Below are positions 1 to 9,442 of a stretch of DNA of 64,000 bases, piece after piece; position 1 is the stretch's first letter; the number at the start of each line of letters is the position of its first letter. Made by a program: the position numbers and the translations under genes. The stretch comes from Bacteroidales bacterium (GTDB taxonomy: Bacteria; Bacteroidota; Bacteroidia; Bacteroidales; JAIOZK01), in assembly GCA_021740625.1 (NCBI GenBank), contig JAIOZK010000015.1, forward strand, positions 1 to 64,000. The letters run 5' to 3'. The notes below the pieces were generated by a model that did not search any database, was not told the origin of the DNA, and was given only the letters and a program-made list of their open reading frames with translations.

Positions 1-790
1 GGATTACAGAAGCTGAAACGGATATATTGTTGCATAAAGCATAATTTGTCGGGAAATACCCCCAGTTTGCCCACGGATATAGCTTTTCAAGAAGAGGTAC
101 CGGATAAGGCTGACTGTTGTAATCCGAAAAATCCCGCATTTGGTGACGCAACAGGCTCCTGTAATTAAGACTGTCGCCTGCATAAAAATCAGAGATCAGG
201 GCTGAAGACCTGTTATATCTTTGAATCCCTGTACTTCCACTACCATTCACAGTGAAATTGGTTCTAATGATGTAACCATCCGGCTCATCTTCTGCATTGA
301 ATTTCCAGTATTCATTGCCTCCAACCTCAAAAATGGCGGCATTGCTGTTGCTGTCAATGACTGCAAAATTGGCCCTTGTGTTCCTTCCGGTAATATTTGT
401 TGAATCGAGATAATCCTGAAAATCATCAATTGTAACGCAATTACCCAGCGCATAACGCATTACCGTGCCATTACCCGGTCCTGAACCACCTGTTAGATCA
501 TAAGTCAGTGAATTTAATATTGCAAAACCATATTCATTTACACCCATCCATGGTATATTACTGTATCCTGCATTGGCCACACAGATATAGTGAATATTAA
601 ATGAAGTAATGTACTTTACTTCATTGTTTGGGGCAGATGAATTATCTCTCGTTTTCTATATAAGTGGTCGCCCATCCGGAGTTGAAGAAGCTGATGCAGC
701 ACCTATTGTACATTCATCCAAATTGGACTGTGGGTATAAGATTATCTGTAAAAACAGTATTAACAGAACTGAAATAGATAACTTTTTCAT
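1..790 (-). pseudogene. C45-family / linear-amide C-N hydrolase-like secreted protein (partial at left edge), interrupted by in-frame TAG
   Basis: Signal peptide MKKLSISVLLILFLQ with AGGAGG upstream, then Cys-nucleophile-like CTIGAASASSTPDGRPLI. A TAG stop at 656-658 follows and the same frame stays open to the window edge (KTRDNSSAPNNEVKYITSFNIHYICVANAGYSNIPWMGVNEYGFAILNSLTYDL...). The family normally reads DGRPL(I/L)WKxRD, so TAG replaces TGG. Confidence 0.7.
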
Positions 791-835
791 AATAACCTCC
801 TGTTTATTTCTGAAACAATGTTGAATGATCGTTCT

Positions 836-900
836 CAAATATATATTTCAATGGAGGTGAAATGCTAACACTTATGTTCCAATCTTTAACACTTATGGTC
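836..900 (-). promoter_or_regulatory. Promoter A: TATATTTG -7 box plus two direct repeats (AACACTTATG) 21 bp apart
   Basis: CAAATATA at 836-843 (minus strand TATATTTG); AACAC at 867-871 and 888-892, spacing 21 bp. Same layout at 6339 and 9443. Confidence 0.65.
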
Positions 901-986
901 CAACATGAAGGTTACGCGGAATTGCGCGGAGGTATCTTAGCGTTGTGCAGAGAAGTCTTAGGTCGAGAAAATGTAGATGAATGTTT

Positions 987-3900
987 TCAGGTAGTGTACT
1001 CGGATGGCAGCACTCCGAACTGATCCCGGAAGCATTTCGTGAAATAAGAAAGATTGTTAAACCCCACCTGGAAAGCAACTTCAGTAACATTACCGGCTTT
1101 GCTTTTCAACAATTCAGCAGCCCGGTTCAGCCTGATGGTCCGTATAAAAACACTGGGAGACTGGCCCAGCAGGGATCTGAATTTCCTGTGCAGCTGGGTT
1201 TTACTCATGGCGATTTCTTTCCTGAGGGATTCAATAGAAAACGCCTCATCCTCCAAATGATCATGAATAATCTCAACCGCCTTCTGAAGAAAGTGTTGAT
1301 CCATTGTCGTAAGATCATCTTCCGCCAGGTGAATAAGCCGGGATAAGCCATATTGCCTGATATTCCTGCCAAACCGCTCCTGCAGCTTTTTTCTTTGCTG
1401 AATAAGGTTTTTTACGCGAAGCTGAAGCTCTTGATGGTCAAATGGTTTGGTGATGAAATCATCGGCACCGGTTTCCAGTCCTTCCAGGCGGTCTTCAAGG
1501 GAGACTCTGGCCGTTAACAGTATTACCGGGATATGGCTGGTGCGCTCATCGGTTTTTAGTTTGCGGCACAATTCCATGCCATCCATTTTGGGCATCATCA
1601 CATCGCTGATGATCAGGTCGGGGACTTTTTCGATGGCTTTCTCATAGCCCTGTTCACCGTCCTCTGCCTCTGTCAGTTGTAATTCACCGGAAATATTGGA
1701 ACGGATGTAATGGCGCATGTCGGCGTTGTCTTCTACCAGGAGAAGGAGGGGCTTGTCTTTATCAGTTGCAGGTTGCAAGTTGCAGGTTGCAGGTTTAGGG
1801 GGATTTTCGATTGTCGATGGTCGATGGTCGATTTTCGATTTTCGATTGACACTTGCTTCCAGGGTATTTGATGCAATTTCTTCCTCCTTAAGATGTTCCT
1901 TACCCAGGGGAAGCATGACTGTAAAGCTGCTTCCTTTCCCTGTTTGCGAATCAACGCTGATTTTGCCGTGATGCAGTTCAACCAGTTCTTTGGTCAGTGC
2001 CAGGCCGATGCCGGTTCCTTCTCCGCTGTTTGAATCGTTGTCGTATGCCTGGTAAAAGCGATCGAAGATGTGGGGGAGGTGGTCGGGTGGGATGCCGTGG
2101 CCGGTGTCGGAGATTATTATTCCAGCGCACGGGCCAGCAGTGTTGGCAGTTGGCAATACGCAGTCTGCAGTATATTCACCAATAACAGACTGCCGACTGC
2201 CGACTGCCCACTGCTGACTGCTGACTGCCGACTGCTGACTGCAAATCTCAACCTCTACCCTGCCTCCGTCCTCTGTGAACTTAAACGCATTCGAGATCAG
2301 GTTGTAGAGGATCTTCTCGTATTTGTCCTTATCCAGGTAAACCGGGATGTTTTCCTGGTTAGCTTTAAATTCAAGTGCGATGTTCTTTTTCTTTGCCAGC
2401 GATTCAAACGACTGCACGTAAACCTTGCTTAGAGAAACGATATTTTCTTCTTTTACCTTAAGCTTCATATTCCCCGATTCAAGCTTGGAAAGATTCAGCA
2501 ATTGGTTGATCAGGTTTTGAAGCCGCCTGGCGTTTCGTTGCATGATGTTCAGGTCGGCTTGTGATCCCGGGTCATTGGTCTTGGATCTGAATTTTTCTAA
2601 TGGTCCAAGAATCAATGTGAGTGGTGTGCGGAATTCATGGGAGATATTGGCAAAGAAGCGGGATTTCATTTTGTCGAGCTCTTTGAGTTTGTTCGATTCT
2701 ACCTCTTTTATTTCAAGGTCGTGCTGGAGTTTTTGTTCTTTTAGTGCTGTCTTTATTCTTCTTTGTCTTATAAAAAGAATTGTTACCAGGAGTAATATCA
2801 ACAACAAACCGCCAAGTCCATAGGTTAGAATCTTCGACCGGTTGATGCGCAGATCTTTCAGCTCGTTTTCTTTTGCGAGTATGGCAATCCGGTTCTCGGT
2901 TTTCTCATTCTCCCACTCTGCCTCAAGCATGGTGATCATTTTCCTGTTGTCTTCCAGGAAAAGCCTGTCTTTGGATTCCTGCCACAAAATGTAATATTCG
3001 TGGGCATCTTTGTAATCACCAAGCGCTTTGTAAGCGAGATATATTTTTCGATAAACCCAACCTAAAACTTCTTCATAATAGTGGTCTTCGGCAATGGTCC
3101 AACCAAACGGATCAATCCCTTCATAATCTTTAATGTTAAAGTTTAATCTCGCTTCTCCGGTTTTTTTTATCCCCTCTTTATATATTTTTATTGCAGCCCG
3201 GTAATCTCCGGCCCCAGCCCTTAAATCCCCTAAACGATTGGTAACATGCAGCTTCATAAAATTTTTAATTAAGAAAGTATCCGTCATGCTTTTTACTTTA
3301 TGCAGGTATTTAAGGGCGTATGCGGTGTCATCGTGTGTCCTTAAATTTAGATAATAATAGGCCAGGTTATGATATATGGATAAGTAACCGGCATACTCAT
3401 TTTTGCTCTTGAAATTATATGTTTTTTCCAGATCGGTTGCGTTTAACAGCCAGTAAATGGCTTTCTTATAATAATTGCGAATTATTTCTTTATTTTCCTC
3501 CCAATACAAATAAGTAAGCCGGACTTTTCGGCCCGTATTGTAAGCTTTATTGTGGTAAACACTGGCGAAAAATGTGGTATCAGGATATTTTCGGAGAATT
3601 TCCAGTGCCTTATCCAGGCAGATATTCGCTGAATCAAATTTATTTGAATTGGTAAAGTAAAGGCTTGCTGAATTCAAAGCTAAAGCCTCACAATGATGGT
3701 CAGACAGTTCATGTGCAATTTGGATTTCTCTTTTTATTTGCTGTATTGCTTTTTCCAGTCTTCCGGCCCTGAAGTTTAGAAGTGAAAGTATTTCCAGGGT
3801 GTAGCCCATTTCCATGCAAACATCAATGTTCTCAAAAATCCTGAGTGCAGTTAAATAATTGACTACTGAATTTTTAAGGCTGTCCAGGAAAAAATACCCG

Positions 3901-4181
3901 TTGCCCAGGTTGAAGTATCCTGTAGCCTCTCCTTTTTTATAATCCACTGATTCGGATAACTGAATGGTTTGACTGGCCATTGAAATGCAGCTATCCGGGA
4001 ATTTATAACAAAGCTTGAATGCCATTTTATTCAGGGCATCGATTTTTTCGGTGCCTTCCAACTCAGGCAGCAGTTGATTCAGGCTGTCGGCATTGATGCT
4101 TGCCATTTCCCTGGAGATCTGGCCGGAAGAGGTTAAAGCAAACAGGAAAAAGACAACAATTAGTATTGACTTCAACTTCAT
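987..4181 (-). CDS. Hybrid two-component regulator: signal peptide-TPR-TM-HisKA-HATPase-REC-AraC HTH (copy 1)
   Basis: ORF 987..4313; start MKLKSILIV preferred over the upstream in-frame Met. Contains [20 protein letters not shown] (H box), [32 protein letters not shown]...[14 protein letters not shown] (REC), C-terminal AraC HTH ([32 protein letters not shown]). Confidence 0.9.
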   Translation of the reverse strand: MKLKSILIVVFFLFALTSSGQISREMASINADSLNQLLPELEGTEKIDALNKMAFKLCYKFPDSCISMASQTIQLSESVDYKKGEATGYFNLGNGYFFLDSLKNSVVNYLTALRIFENIDVCMEMGYTLEILSLLNFRAGRLEKAIQQIKREIQIAHELSDHHCEALALNSASLYFTNSNKFDSANICLDKALEILRKYPDTTFFASVYHNKAYNTGRKVRLTYLYWEENKEIIRNYYKKAIYWLLNATDLEKTYNFKSKNEYAGYLSIYHNLAYYYLNLRTHDDTAYALKYLHKVKSMTDTFLIKNFMKLHVTNRLGDLRAGAGDYRAAIKIYKEGIKKTGEARLNFNIKDYEGIDPFGWTIAEDHYYEEVLGWVYRKIYLAYKALGDYKDAHEYYILWQESKDRLFLEDNRKMITMLEAEWENEKTENRIAILAKENELKDLRINRSKILTYGLGGLLLILLLVTILFIRQRRIKTALKEQKLQHDLEIKEVESNKLKELDKMKSRFFANISHEFRTPLTLILGPLEKFRSKTNDPGSQADLNIMQRNARRLQNLINQLLNLSKLESGNMKLKVKEENIVSLSKVYVQSFESLAKKKNIALEFKANQENIPVYLDKDKYEKILYNLISNAFKFTEDGGRVEVEICSQQSAVSSQQWAVGSRQSVIGEYTADCVLPTANTAGPCAGIIISDTGHGIPPDHLPHIFDRFYQAYDNDSNSGEGTGIGLALTKELVELHHGKISVDSQTGKGSSFTVMLPLGKEHLKEEEIASNTLEASVNRKSKIDHRPSTIENPPKPATCNLQPATDKDKPLLLLVEDNADMRHYIRSNISGELQLTEAEDGEQGYEKAIEKVPDLIISDVMMPKMDGMELCRKLKTDERTSHIPVILLTARVSLEDRLEGLETGADDFITKPFDHQELQLRVKNLIQQRKKLQERFGRNIRQYGLSRLIHLAEDDLTTMDQHFLQKAVEIIHDHLEDEAFSIESLRKEIAMSKTQLHRKFRSLLGQSPSVFIRTIRLNRAAELLKSKAGNVTEVAFQVGFNNLSYFTKCFRDQFGVLPSEYTT
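1766..1793. repeat. Intragenic heptamer tandem repeat (TTGCAGG/TTGCAAG) x4
   Basis: ttgcagg ttgcaag ttgcagg ttgcagg within the regulator copy 1 linker before REC. Confidence 0.9.
1807..1848. repeat. Intragenic heptamer tandem repeat (TCGATKK) x6
   Basis: tcgattg tcgatgg tcgatgg tcgattt tcgattt tcgattg. Confidence 0.9.
2143..2243. repeat. Inverted pair of heptamer arrays (TTGGCAG-type left arm, GACTGCC-type right arm x8) inside kinase domain
   Basis: Left 2143-2170: ttggcag ttggcaa tacgcag tctgcag. Right 2188-2243: eight gactgcc/gactgct-like units. The arms are reverse complementary. Confidence 0.85.
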
Positions 4182-4254
4182 TGGGTTTGGTTTGTTTTCA
4201 TAGGTAAAGATAAGAATATGAGGCACTTTATGCAAGTTGTATTGAAAAGGGGAA

Positions 4255-4310
4255 GATTCCCGGCTCTGCGGTCCTCCGCGGTTCTCTGCGCAACTCCGCG
4301 CAATAGCTTT
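4255..4310. repeat. Decamer-periodic repeat (CTCYGCGGTY/CTCCGCGCAA)
   Basis: ctctgcggtc ctccgcggtt ctctgcgcaa ctccgcgcaa; related copies at about 6449, 12838, 12945 (opposite strand) and 16250. Confidence 0.75.
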
Positions 4311-4358
4311 CAATCTCTTTTTTTTAAAGAAATGAATTTTGAAACATACATGATGTGT

Positions 4359-5516
4359 TTACGATATGCCAGCCAGGAAAGCCTCCAGGTCTGAAATAGA
4401 TAAGGCATTTATTTGTGCAGACAATGGATAGGATTTTTTTCCCGGAAACACAAGCTGCAACTGATCCAGCTTAAGATCTTTTATAGCAATGTGCATCGAA
4501 CGGGAAACCTTTGGTGCGTCCGTATATTTGATTTCAAACCCAATTCGTCGGCCTTTCATAAAAATCAACAGGTCCAGTTCAGCGCCAGCATGTGTTGACC
4601 AGAAATAATAGTTTTGACTTCCGGTGAATGAAATAATCTGTTCAATTACAAAGCCCTCCCAGGAGGCTCCCAGTTTTGGATGGGAAAGAATGGTGTTTTC
4701 CTGTAAAGTAAGAAGATTATGCAGCAAGCCACTATCCCTTATAAAAACCTTTGGAGCTTTAACCTGACGCTTTTTAAGGTTTTCATGCCAGGGCTGAAGT
4801 TGGCGTACCACAAAAGCATTGCTTAAAATGTCAAGATACTTTCGGGTGGTTGGTTCAGAAACACTCAGTGACCGGCCAATTTCGGAACCATTCCAAATTT
4901 GCCCGTGATAATGTGCAAGCATGGTCCAGAATCTGCGTAAGGCCTGAGATGGAATTGATATTCCAAGTTGTGGTATATCCCTTTCCAGGAATGTCCTGAT
5001 GAAATCATTTCTCCAGGCATAACTGTCAGAACCTTCTGACGCTAAAAAAGATCTTGGGAATCCTCCCCTCAACCACAGTTTGTTTACCTCACTTCCTGAT
5101 ATTTCGTCCAAAGTAAAACCCGTCATGTCGATGTAGCTAATCCGGCCTGCCAGCGTTTCTGATGATTTTTTAATCAAATCAGGTGAGGCACTTCCGAGGA
5201 TTAAAAACCTTGCCGGATGGTCTGAACGGTCAGCCAGGACCCTGAGTACTGGAAATAATTCAGGCATACGTTGAATTTCGTCTATAATGATGAGTCCTTT
5301 AAGTGATTCAAGTGCCAGTTTTGGTGCTGATATCAACTGCTGGTAACCAACAGGATCCTCCAGGTCGAAAAAAGTCGTTTGCTCCGTTCGAGATGCAATA
5401 TCCCTGCTGATCGTTGTTTTACCGCATTGCCTGGGGCCAAGTATTGCCGTTATCGGAGCACGCTTTATGGCATGTTCGATCATCTTTTTCAAACGTGGTC
5501 TTTCTATTTTTTTCAT
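4359..5516 (-). CDS. AAA ATPase with DUF4143 C-terminal domain
   Basis: Walker A GPRQCGKTT, Walker B LIIIDEIQRMP, C-terminal GASWEGFVIEQI...YYFWSTHAGAELDLLI...GFEIKYTDAP, typical of the ATPase/DUF4143 family. Confidence 0.88.
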   Translation of the reverse strand: MKKIERPRLKKMIEHAIKRAPITAILGPRQCGKTTISRDIASRTEQTTFFDLEDPVGYQQLISAPKLALESLKGLIIIDEIQRMPELFPVLRVLADRSDHPARFLILGSASPDLIKKSSETLAGRISYIDMTGFTLDEISGSEVNKLWLRGGFPRSFLASEGSDSYAWRNDFIRTFLERDIPQLGISIPSQALRRFWTMLAHYHGQIWNGSEIGRSLSVSEPTTRKYLDILSNAFVVRQLQPWHENLKKRQVKAPKVFIRDSGLLHNLLTLQENTILSHPKLGASWEGFVIEQIISFTGSQNYYFWSTHAGAELDLLIFMKGRRIGFEIKYTDAPKVSRSMHIAIKDLKLDQLQLVFPGKKSYPLSAQINALSISDLEAFLAGIS

Positions 5517-5682
5517 TGAAATTTAAAAGTATATGTTTCAAATTTCAAGCAAAGATACATTAAAATGTTTAGATTTGAAAATAAACCTTGAAATTTAAAA
5601 TTTGATATTTTAATTTTCAATGATTATTGTGAACATACTCAAATTATGACTTTCATTTTCCGGGATTTAGCTCAGGTGATAT

Positions 5683-5722
5683 AAAAAACTCCCACAGAGC
5701 CCATGTAAGCGCTGCGGGAGTA
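5683..5722 (-). terminator. Rho-independent terminator downstream of the 5752..6312 gene
   Basis: Hairpin ACTCCCgCAG...CTGtGGGAGT followed on the minus strand by TTTTTTATA. Confidence 0.65.
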
Positions 5723-5751
5723 AAACACTACTTATCACCCTGTAAGCTGAA

Positions 5752-6312
5752 TTATTCCAGTTTGATCAGTTTTTTGGTTTGCATGCCTTTAGTGGTTTTT
5801 AATGTGCAAAAATAAATACATGGCTTTAAATTGGCCGCAAAAAATACAATTTGCTGTTCTCCCTGCCAGGTGGCGGTGAAAAAGTACAGCTTGCCACCTC
5901 CCGGGATGAACCGGAAAGTATGCCTACCTTTATCCAACACCCTTTCTCTTTTGACAATAACCCGTCCCAGGATATCGGTCACCATGGTGCTGACCTTATC
6001 CCTTTCCGGGACATACAACGAAACGTTTGTCTGCTCTGCCACCGGGTTAGGATAATTCTGGAAGACCCGGAAGCCTTCTTTCCTCAGGTTAGTCTCCGGA
6101 ATTCCGACCTGATAATCCAAAACGAGTACCGTGTCAGGGTAATATAAAACCGTATCGCCTCCCTGGCTTCGGTTCATAACCTTGATGCTGTCTAACTGGA
6201 CGTAAGCCGCACTGTCGATAGCCGTGAATGTAAGATCAATGCTTGGCCTTTGTCCGAAAGTGGCTATTATTAAAAATAGCACTGTTACAGTAAGAATAAT
6301 TTTTTGTTTCAT
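5752..6312 (-). CDS. Secreted protein with T9SS-like domain; truncated chimera of the FISUMP paralogs
   Basis: N-terminal part nearly identical to 6605..7936 and 8070..9407, then a tail ...NLKPCIYFCTLKTTKGMQTKKLIKLE resembling a type A sorting-domain C-terminus. The FISUMP domain is missing. Confidence 0.7.
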   Translation of the reverse strand: MKQKIILTVTVLFLIIATFGQRPSIDLTFTAIDSAAYVQLDSIKVMNRSQGGDTVLYYPDTVLVLDYQVGIPETNLRKEGFRVFQNYPNPVAEQTNVSLYVPERDKVSTMVTDILGRVIVKRERVLDKGRHTFRFIPGGGKLYFFTATWQGEQQIVFFAANLKPCIYFCTLKTTKGMQTKKLIKLE

Positions 6313-6338
6313 ATGACTTGGTTTTTGATGCTGTTTAA

Positions 6339-6405
6339 CAAATTTATGTACCGTAGCAGGTGAAATGCTAACACTTGTGTTTCATTCTTTGACACTTATG
6401 ATCCA
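6339..6405 (-). promoter_or_regulatory. Promoter B: TAAATTTG -7 box plus direct repeats 21 bp apart
   Basis: CAAATTTA at 6339-6346; AACAC 6370-6374 and GACAC 6391-6395; same geometry as promoters A and C. Confidence 0.65.
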
Positions 6406-6604
6406 AAATCGGGTTTTTACTTGCTTCATTGTCGTTTAATTGGCTGCCAATACTCCGCGGTCCTTTGCGTAACTCCGCGTAATAGCTTTTAATAGAATAC
6501 TCTTGAAAGATCAGGGGGTGTTTGTGATTTGTGAAGAGCTGTTGCTCAATGCCGTTCTCTTTGCCTCCGTGTATCATTTTCACCCCTCATTTGTTGGGGA
6601 ATTG

Positions 6605-7936
6605 TCAATCATCCCTCAAACAGCGAACACTGAAACCGAGTTGCTTGTAGGTGTAGCCCCGGCTTACTTCCGGGCCGAGGTAAAGGAGGTTACGGTTCCA
6701 TGCGTGGTGGATGCCTTTCTCCGTCGATGTCCACCAGTAGCTGAAGTTGCCAAAATTGTAGAAGTAACCACTGCCGTAGCGGACGCCACCGGGCAGACCC
6801 GAGAAGCCGAACAGGTCGGTGCCGTTGCCATTATAATACCATCCGCTGGTAGTCTTCAGATTCGTCCCGGCATCAGTTCCACGGTATTCAGAAGAAAAAT
6901 CCCATTCCGGATCACCGATCCCATACTGGCTGTCCACCGCCCCTTCCAGCACCTTCCATTCCTCGTCCGTGGGCAGATGCCAGCCCGGCGGGCAGATGCC
7001 CTGGGTGCCCTGCTGGGTAGTGTACTGCATCATCTCATTCCATTGGTATAGGCCGCCGTACTTGGTGCAACTGTCGGGTTCGTTATCGTAGCAGTATTTC
7101 TCATTGGTGTCATTATTGGCCATATTCTCACTTCCCGGAATCATTGTTCCTACGTTCAGGTTTTCTTTCAGCCAGCACTGGCTGAAGATCTGGATGGTGT
7201 TGTACACCTGCCCCTCGTAGCTCACAGTGGGCGTTCCCGGGCAGGGTATGTTGGTGGCAAACTGGAAGGTGTAATCCCCGCTTTCTTCAGGGGAATCCAG
7301 CATGCCGGATTGAAGGGTGTCAGAGCAGCCAATGTATAAAAGTTCATCACCCGGGCTGAAAGGGAAACTCCGGATATCCGTAGTTGCCTTTAATTGAGAG
7401 GATGAACTCTCGTATCCAATATATTCAAGTACACCTGTATTGTATGAACCGGGATTTGTTTGCAGGATTTTAATACTGCTGCGCTGTCCCTGCCAGGCGG
7501 CAGTGAAAAAGTACAGGTTTCCACCTCCCGGGATGAACCGTAAGGTATGCCTGCCTCTGTCCAACACCCTTTCACTTCTCACAATAACCCGTCCCAGGAT
7601 ATCGGTCACCACGGTGCTGACCTTGTCTTTTTCCGGGACATACAACGAAACGGTCGTCTGGTCTGCCACCGGGTTGGGGTAGTTCTGGAAGACCCGGAAG
7701 GCTTCATTCCTCAGGTTAGTCTCCGGAATTCCGACCTGGTAATCCAAAACGAGTACCGTGTCAGGGTAATATAAAACCGTATCGCCTCCCTGGCTTCGGT
7801 TCATCACCTTGATGCTGTCTAACTGGACGTAAGCCGCACTGTCGATGGCCGTGAAAGTTAATTCAAGCGTATTTTGACCCGGTAGAACAGATGATATACA
7901 AATGATGAAAGAAAAAAGTAGAATTTGTGTTTTCAT
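6605..7936 (-). CDS. FISUMP-domain (Fib_succ_major) secreted protein with N-terminally placed T9SS-like beta domain (paralog 1)
   Basis: MKTQILLFSFIICISSVLPGQ signal; FRVFQNYPNPVADQTTVSLY...; VYNTIQIFSQCWLKENLNVG...YGGLYQWNEMMQY...GICPPGWHLPTDEEW...GFSVRCLRD. Confidence 0.85.
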   Translation of the reverse strand: MKTQILLFSFIICISSVLPGQNTLELTFTAIDSAAYVQLDSIKVMNRSQGGDTVLYYPDTVLVLDYQVGIPETNLRNEAFRVFQNYPNPVADQTTVSLYVPEKDKVSTVVTDILGRVIVRSERVLDRGRHTLRFIPGGGNLYFFTAAWQGQRSSIKILQTNPGSYNTGVLEYIGYESSSSQLKATTDIRSFPFSPGDELLYIGCSDTLQSGMLDSPEESGDYTFQFATNIPCPGTPTVSYEGQVYNTIQIFSQCWLKENLNVGTMIPGSENMANNDTNEKYCYDNEPDSCTKYGGLYQWNEMMQYTTQQGTQGICPPGWHLPTDEEWKVLEGAVDSQYGIGDPEWDFSSEYRGTDAGTNLKTTSGWYYNGNGTDLFGFSGLPGGVRYGSGYFYNFGNFSYWWTSTEKGIHHAWNRNLLYLGPEVSRGYTYKQLGFSVRCLRDD

Positions 7937-8069
7937 AATAACTTCCATTTATATGTTTCGTGTTTTGTGTTTGACTGAACAGTAGGAACACTGAACTTAT
8001 TTACAGTTTGATGATTTTATTTTGCATGTCAAGACCGCTATTAAGATGATTAAGGCGACTTACGATAGT

Positions 8070-9407
8070 CTATTCATCCTTGAGGCAACGGACGCTGAAA
8101 CCGTAAACAAAATAGTAGCCGAAGGTGTACCGGTGTACTTCCGTGCCGTTGTAACTAAGGCCGCGAAGCCACTTCCAGTGGCTAAATTTCTCCCCCGATG
8201 ACCACCAGGTGCCGTAGTAGCCAACATCGTTGAAGTCACCATAGTAGATGCGGCCTCCGCCGGGCAGACCTGAGAAGCCGAACAGGTCGGTGCCGTTGCC
8301 ATTATCATTCCATCCGCTGGTGGTCTTCAGGTTCTTCCCGGCATCATATCCACGCCATGCCCAGTAGTCATCCCATTCCGGATCACCGATCCAATACTGG
8401 CTGTCCACCGCTCCTTCCAGCACCTTCCACTCCTCGTCCGTGGGCAGGTGCCATCCCGGCGGGCAGATACCCTGGGTGCCCTGCTGGTTGGTGTATTGCA
8501 TCACCTCGTTCCTCTGGTAGAGGCCGCCGTACTTGGTGCAACTGTCGGGTTCGTTGTTGTAGCAGTATTTCTCGATGGTGTCATTGTCAGCCATGTCTTC
8601 ACTTCCCTGAATCATTGTTCCTACGTTCAAGTTTTCCTTCAGCCAGCACTGGCTGAAGATCTGGATGGTGTTATACACCTGTCCCTCGTAGGTCACCGTG
8701 GGCGTTCCCGGGCACGGGATGTTGGTGGCGAACTGGAAGGTGTAATTCACGCTTTCTTTAGGGGAATCCAGCATGCCGGATTGCAAGGTGTCAGAGTAGC
8801 CAATGTATAAAAGTTCATCACCCAAACTAAATGGAAAACTCAGTATATCCTTAGTTGTCTTTAATTGAGAGGATGAACTCTCGTATCCAATATATTCAAG
8901 TACACCTGTATTGTATGAACCGGGATTGTTTTGCAGGATCTTAATACTGCTGCGCCGTCCCTGCCAGGTGGCGGTGAAAAAGTACAGCTTGCCACTTCCC
9001 GGAATGAACCGGAAGGTATGCCTGCCTTTATCCAGCACCCTTTCACTTTTGACAATCACCCGTCCCAGGATATCGGTCAACATGATGCTGACATTGTCTT
9101 TCTCCGGGGCATACAACGAAACGGTCGTCTGCTCTGCCACCGGGTTGGGATAATTCTGGAAGACCCGGAAGCCTTTGTCATCCATATTGACTTCAGGCAA
9201 ACCTACCGGAAAATCCAGGATCAGGATAGTATCAGGATAATACAGTACCGTATCGCCTCCCTGGCTTCGGTTCATCACCTTAATGCTGTCTAATTGGACA
9301 TAGGCCACACTGTCGATGGCTGTGAAAGTTAATTCAATTGTATTTTGACCCGGGAGAACAGATGACATACAAATGATAAAAGTAAAAAGTAAAATTTGTG
9401 TTTTCAT
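8070..9407 (-). CDS. FISUMP-domain secreted protein (paralog 2)
   Basis: Same domain order as 6605..7936; GICPPGWHLPTDEEWKVLEGAVDSQYWIGDPEWD...GFSVRCLKDE. Confidence 0.85.
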   Translation of the reverse strand: MKTQILLFTFIICMSSVLPGQNTIELTFTAIDSVAYVQLDSIKVMNRSQGGDTVLYYPDTILILDFPVGLPEVNMDDKGFRVFQNYPNPVAEQTTVSLYAPEKDNVSIMLTDILGRVIVKSERVLDKGRHTFRFIPGSGKLYFFTATWQGRRSSIKILQNNPGSYNTGVLEYIGYESSSSQLKTTKDILSFPFSLGDELLYIGYSDTLQSGMLDSPKESVNYTFQFATNIPCPGTPTVTYEGQVYNTIQIFSQCWLKENLNVGTMIQGSEDMADNDTIEKYCYNNEPDSCTKYGGLYQRNEVMQYTNQQGTQGICPPGWHLPTDEEWKVLEGAVDSQYWIGDPEWDDYWAWRGYDAGKNLKTTSGWNDNGNGTDLFGFSGLPGGGRIYYGDFNDVGYYGTWWSSGEKFSHWKWLRGLSYNGTEVHRYTFGYYFVYGFSVRCLKDE

Positions 9408-9442
9408 AATAACCTCCGTACATTTTTATTTGTGAATCTTTC

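Noticed and set aside
1-790. TAG as programmed recoding (pyrrolysine or readthrough)
   Set aside because: No Pyl genes or stimulatory structure seen; a single TGG-to-TAG mutation is simpler. All other genes end normally.
981-1346. Numerous plus-strand ORFs opposite the regulators (e.g. 981..1346, 2070..2432, 13025..13357)
   Set aside because: They overlap well-supported minus-strand domains, contain no recognisable domains, and recur only because the regulators are paralogous.
1766-1848. Tandem repeats as a CRISPR array
   Set aside because: Units are 7 bp with no spacers, lie inside a long ORF, and no cas genes are seen.
6605-9407. FISUMP paralogs as diversity-generating retroelement targets
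   Set aside because: No reverse transcriptase and no template repeat found in this window, and variable codons are not clearly AAY-derived. Kept only as a diversification observation.
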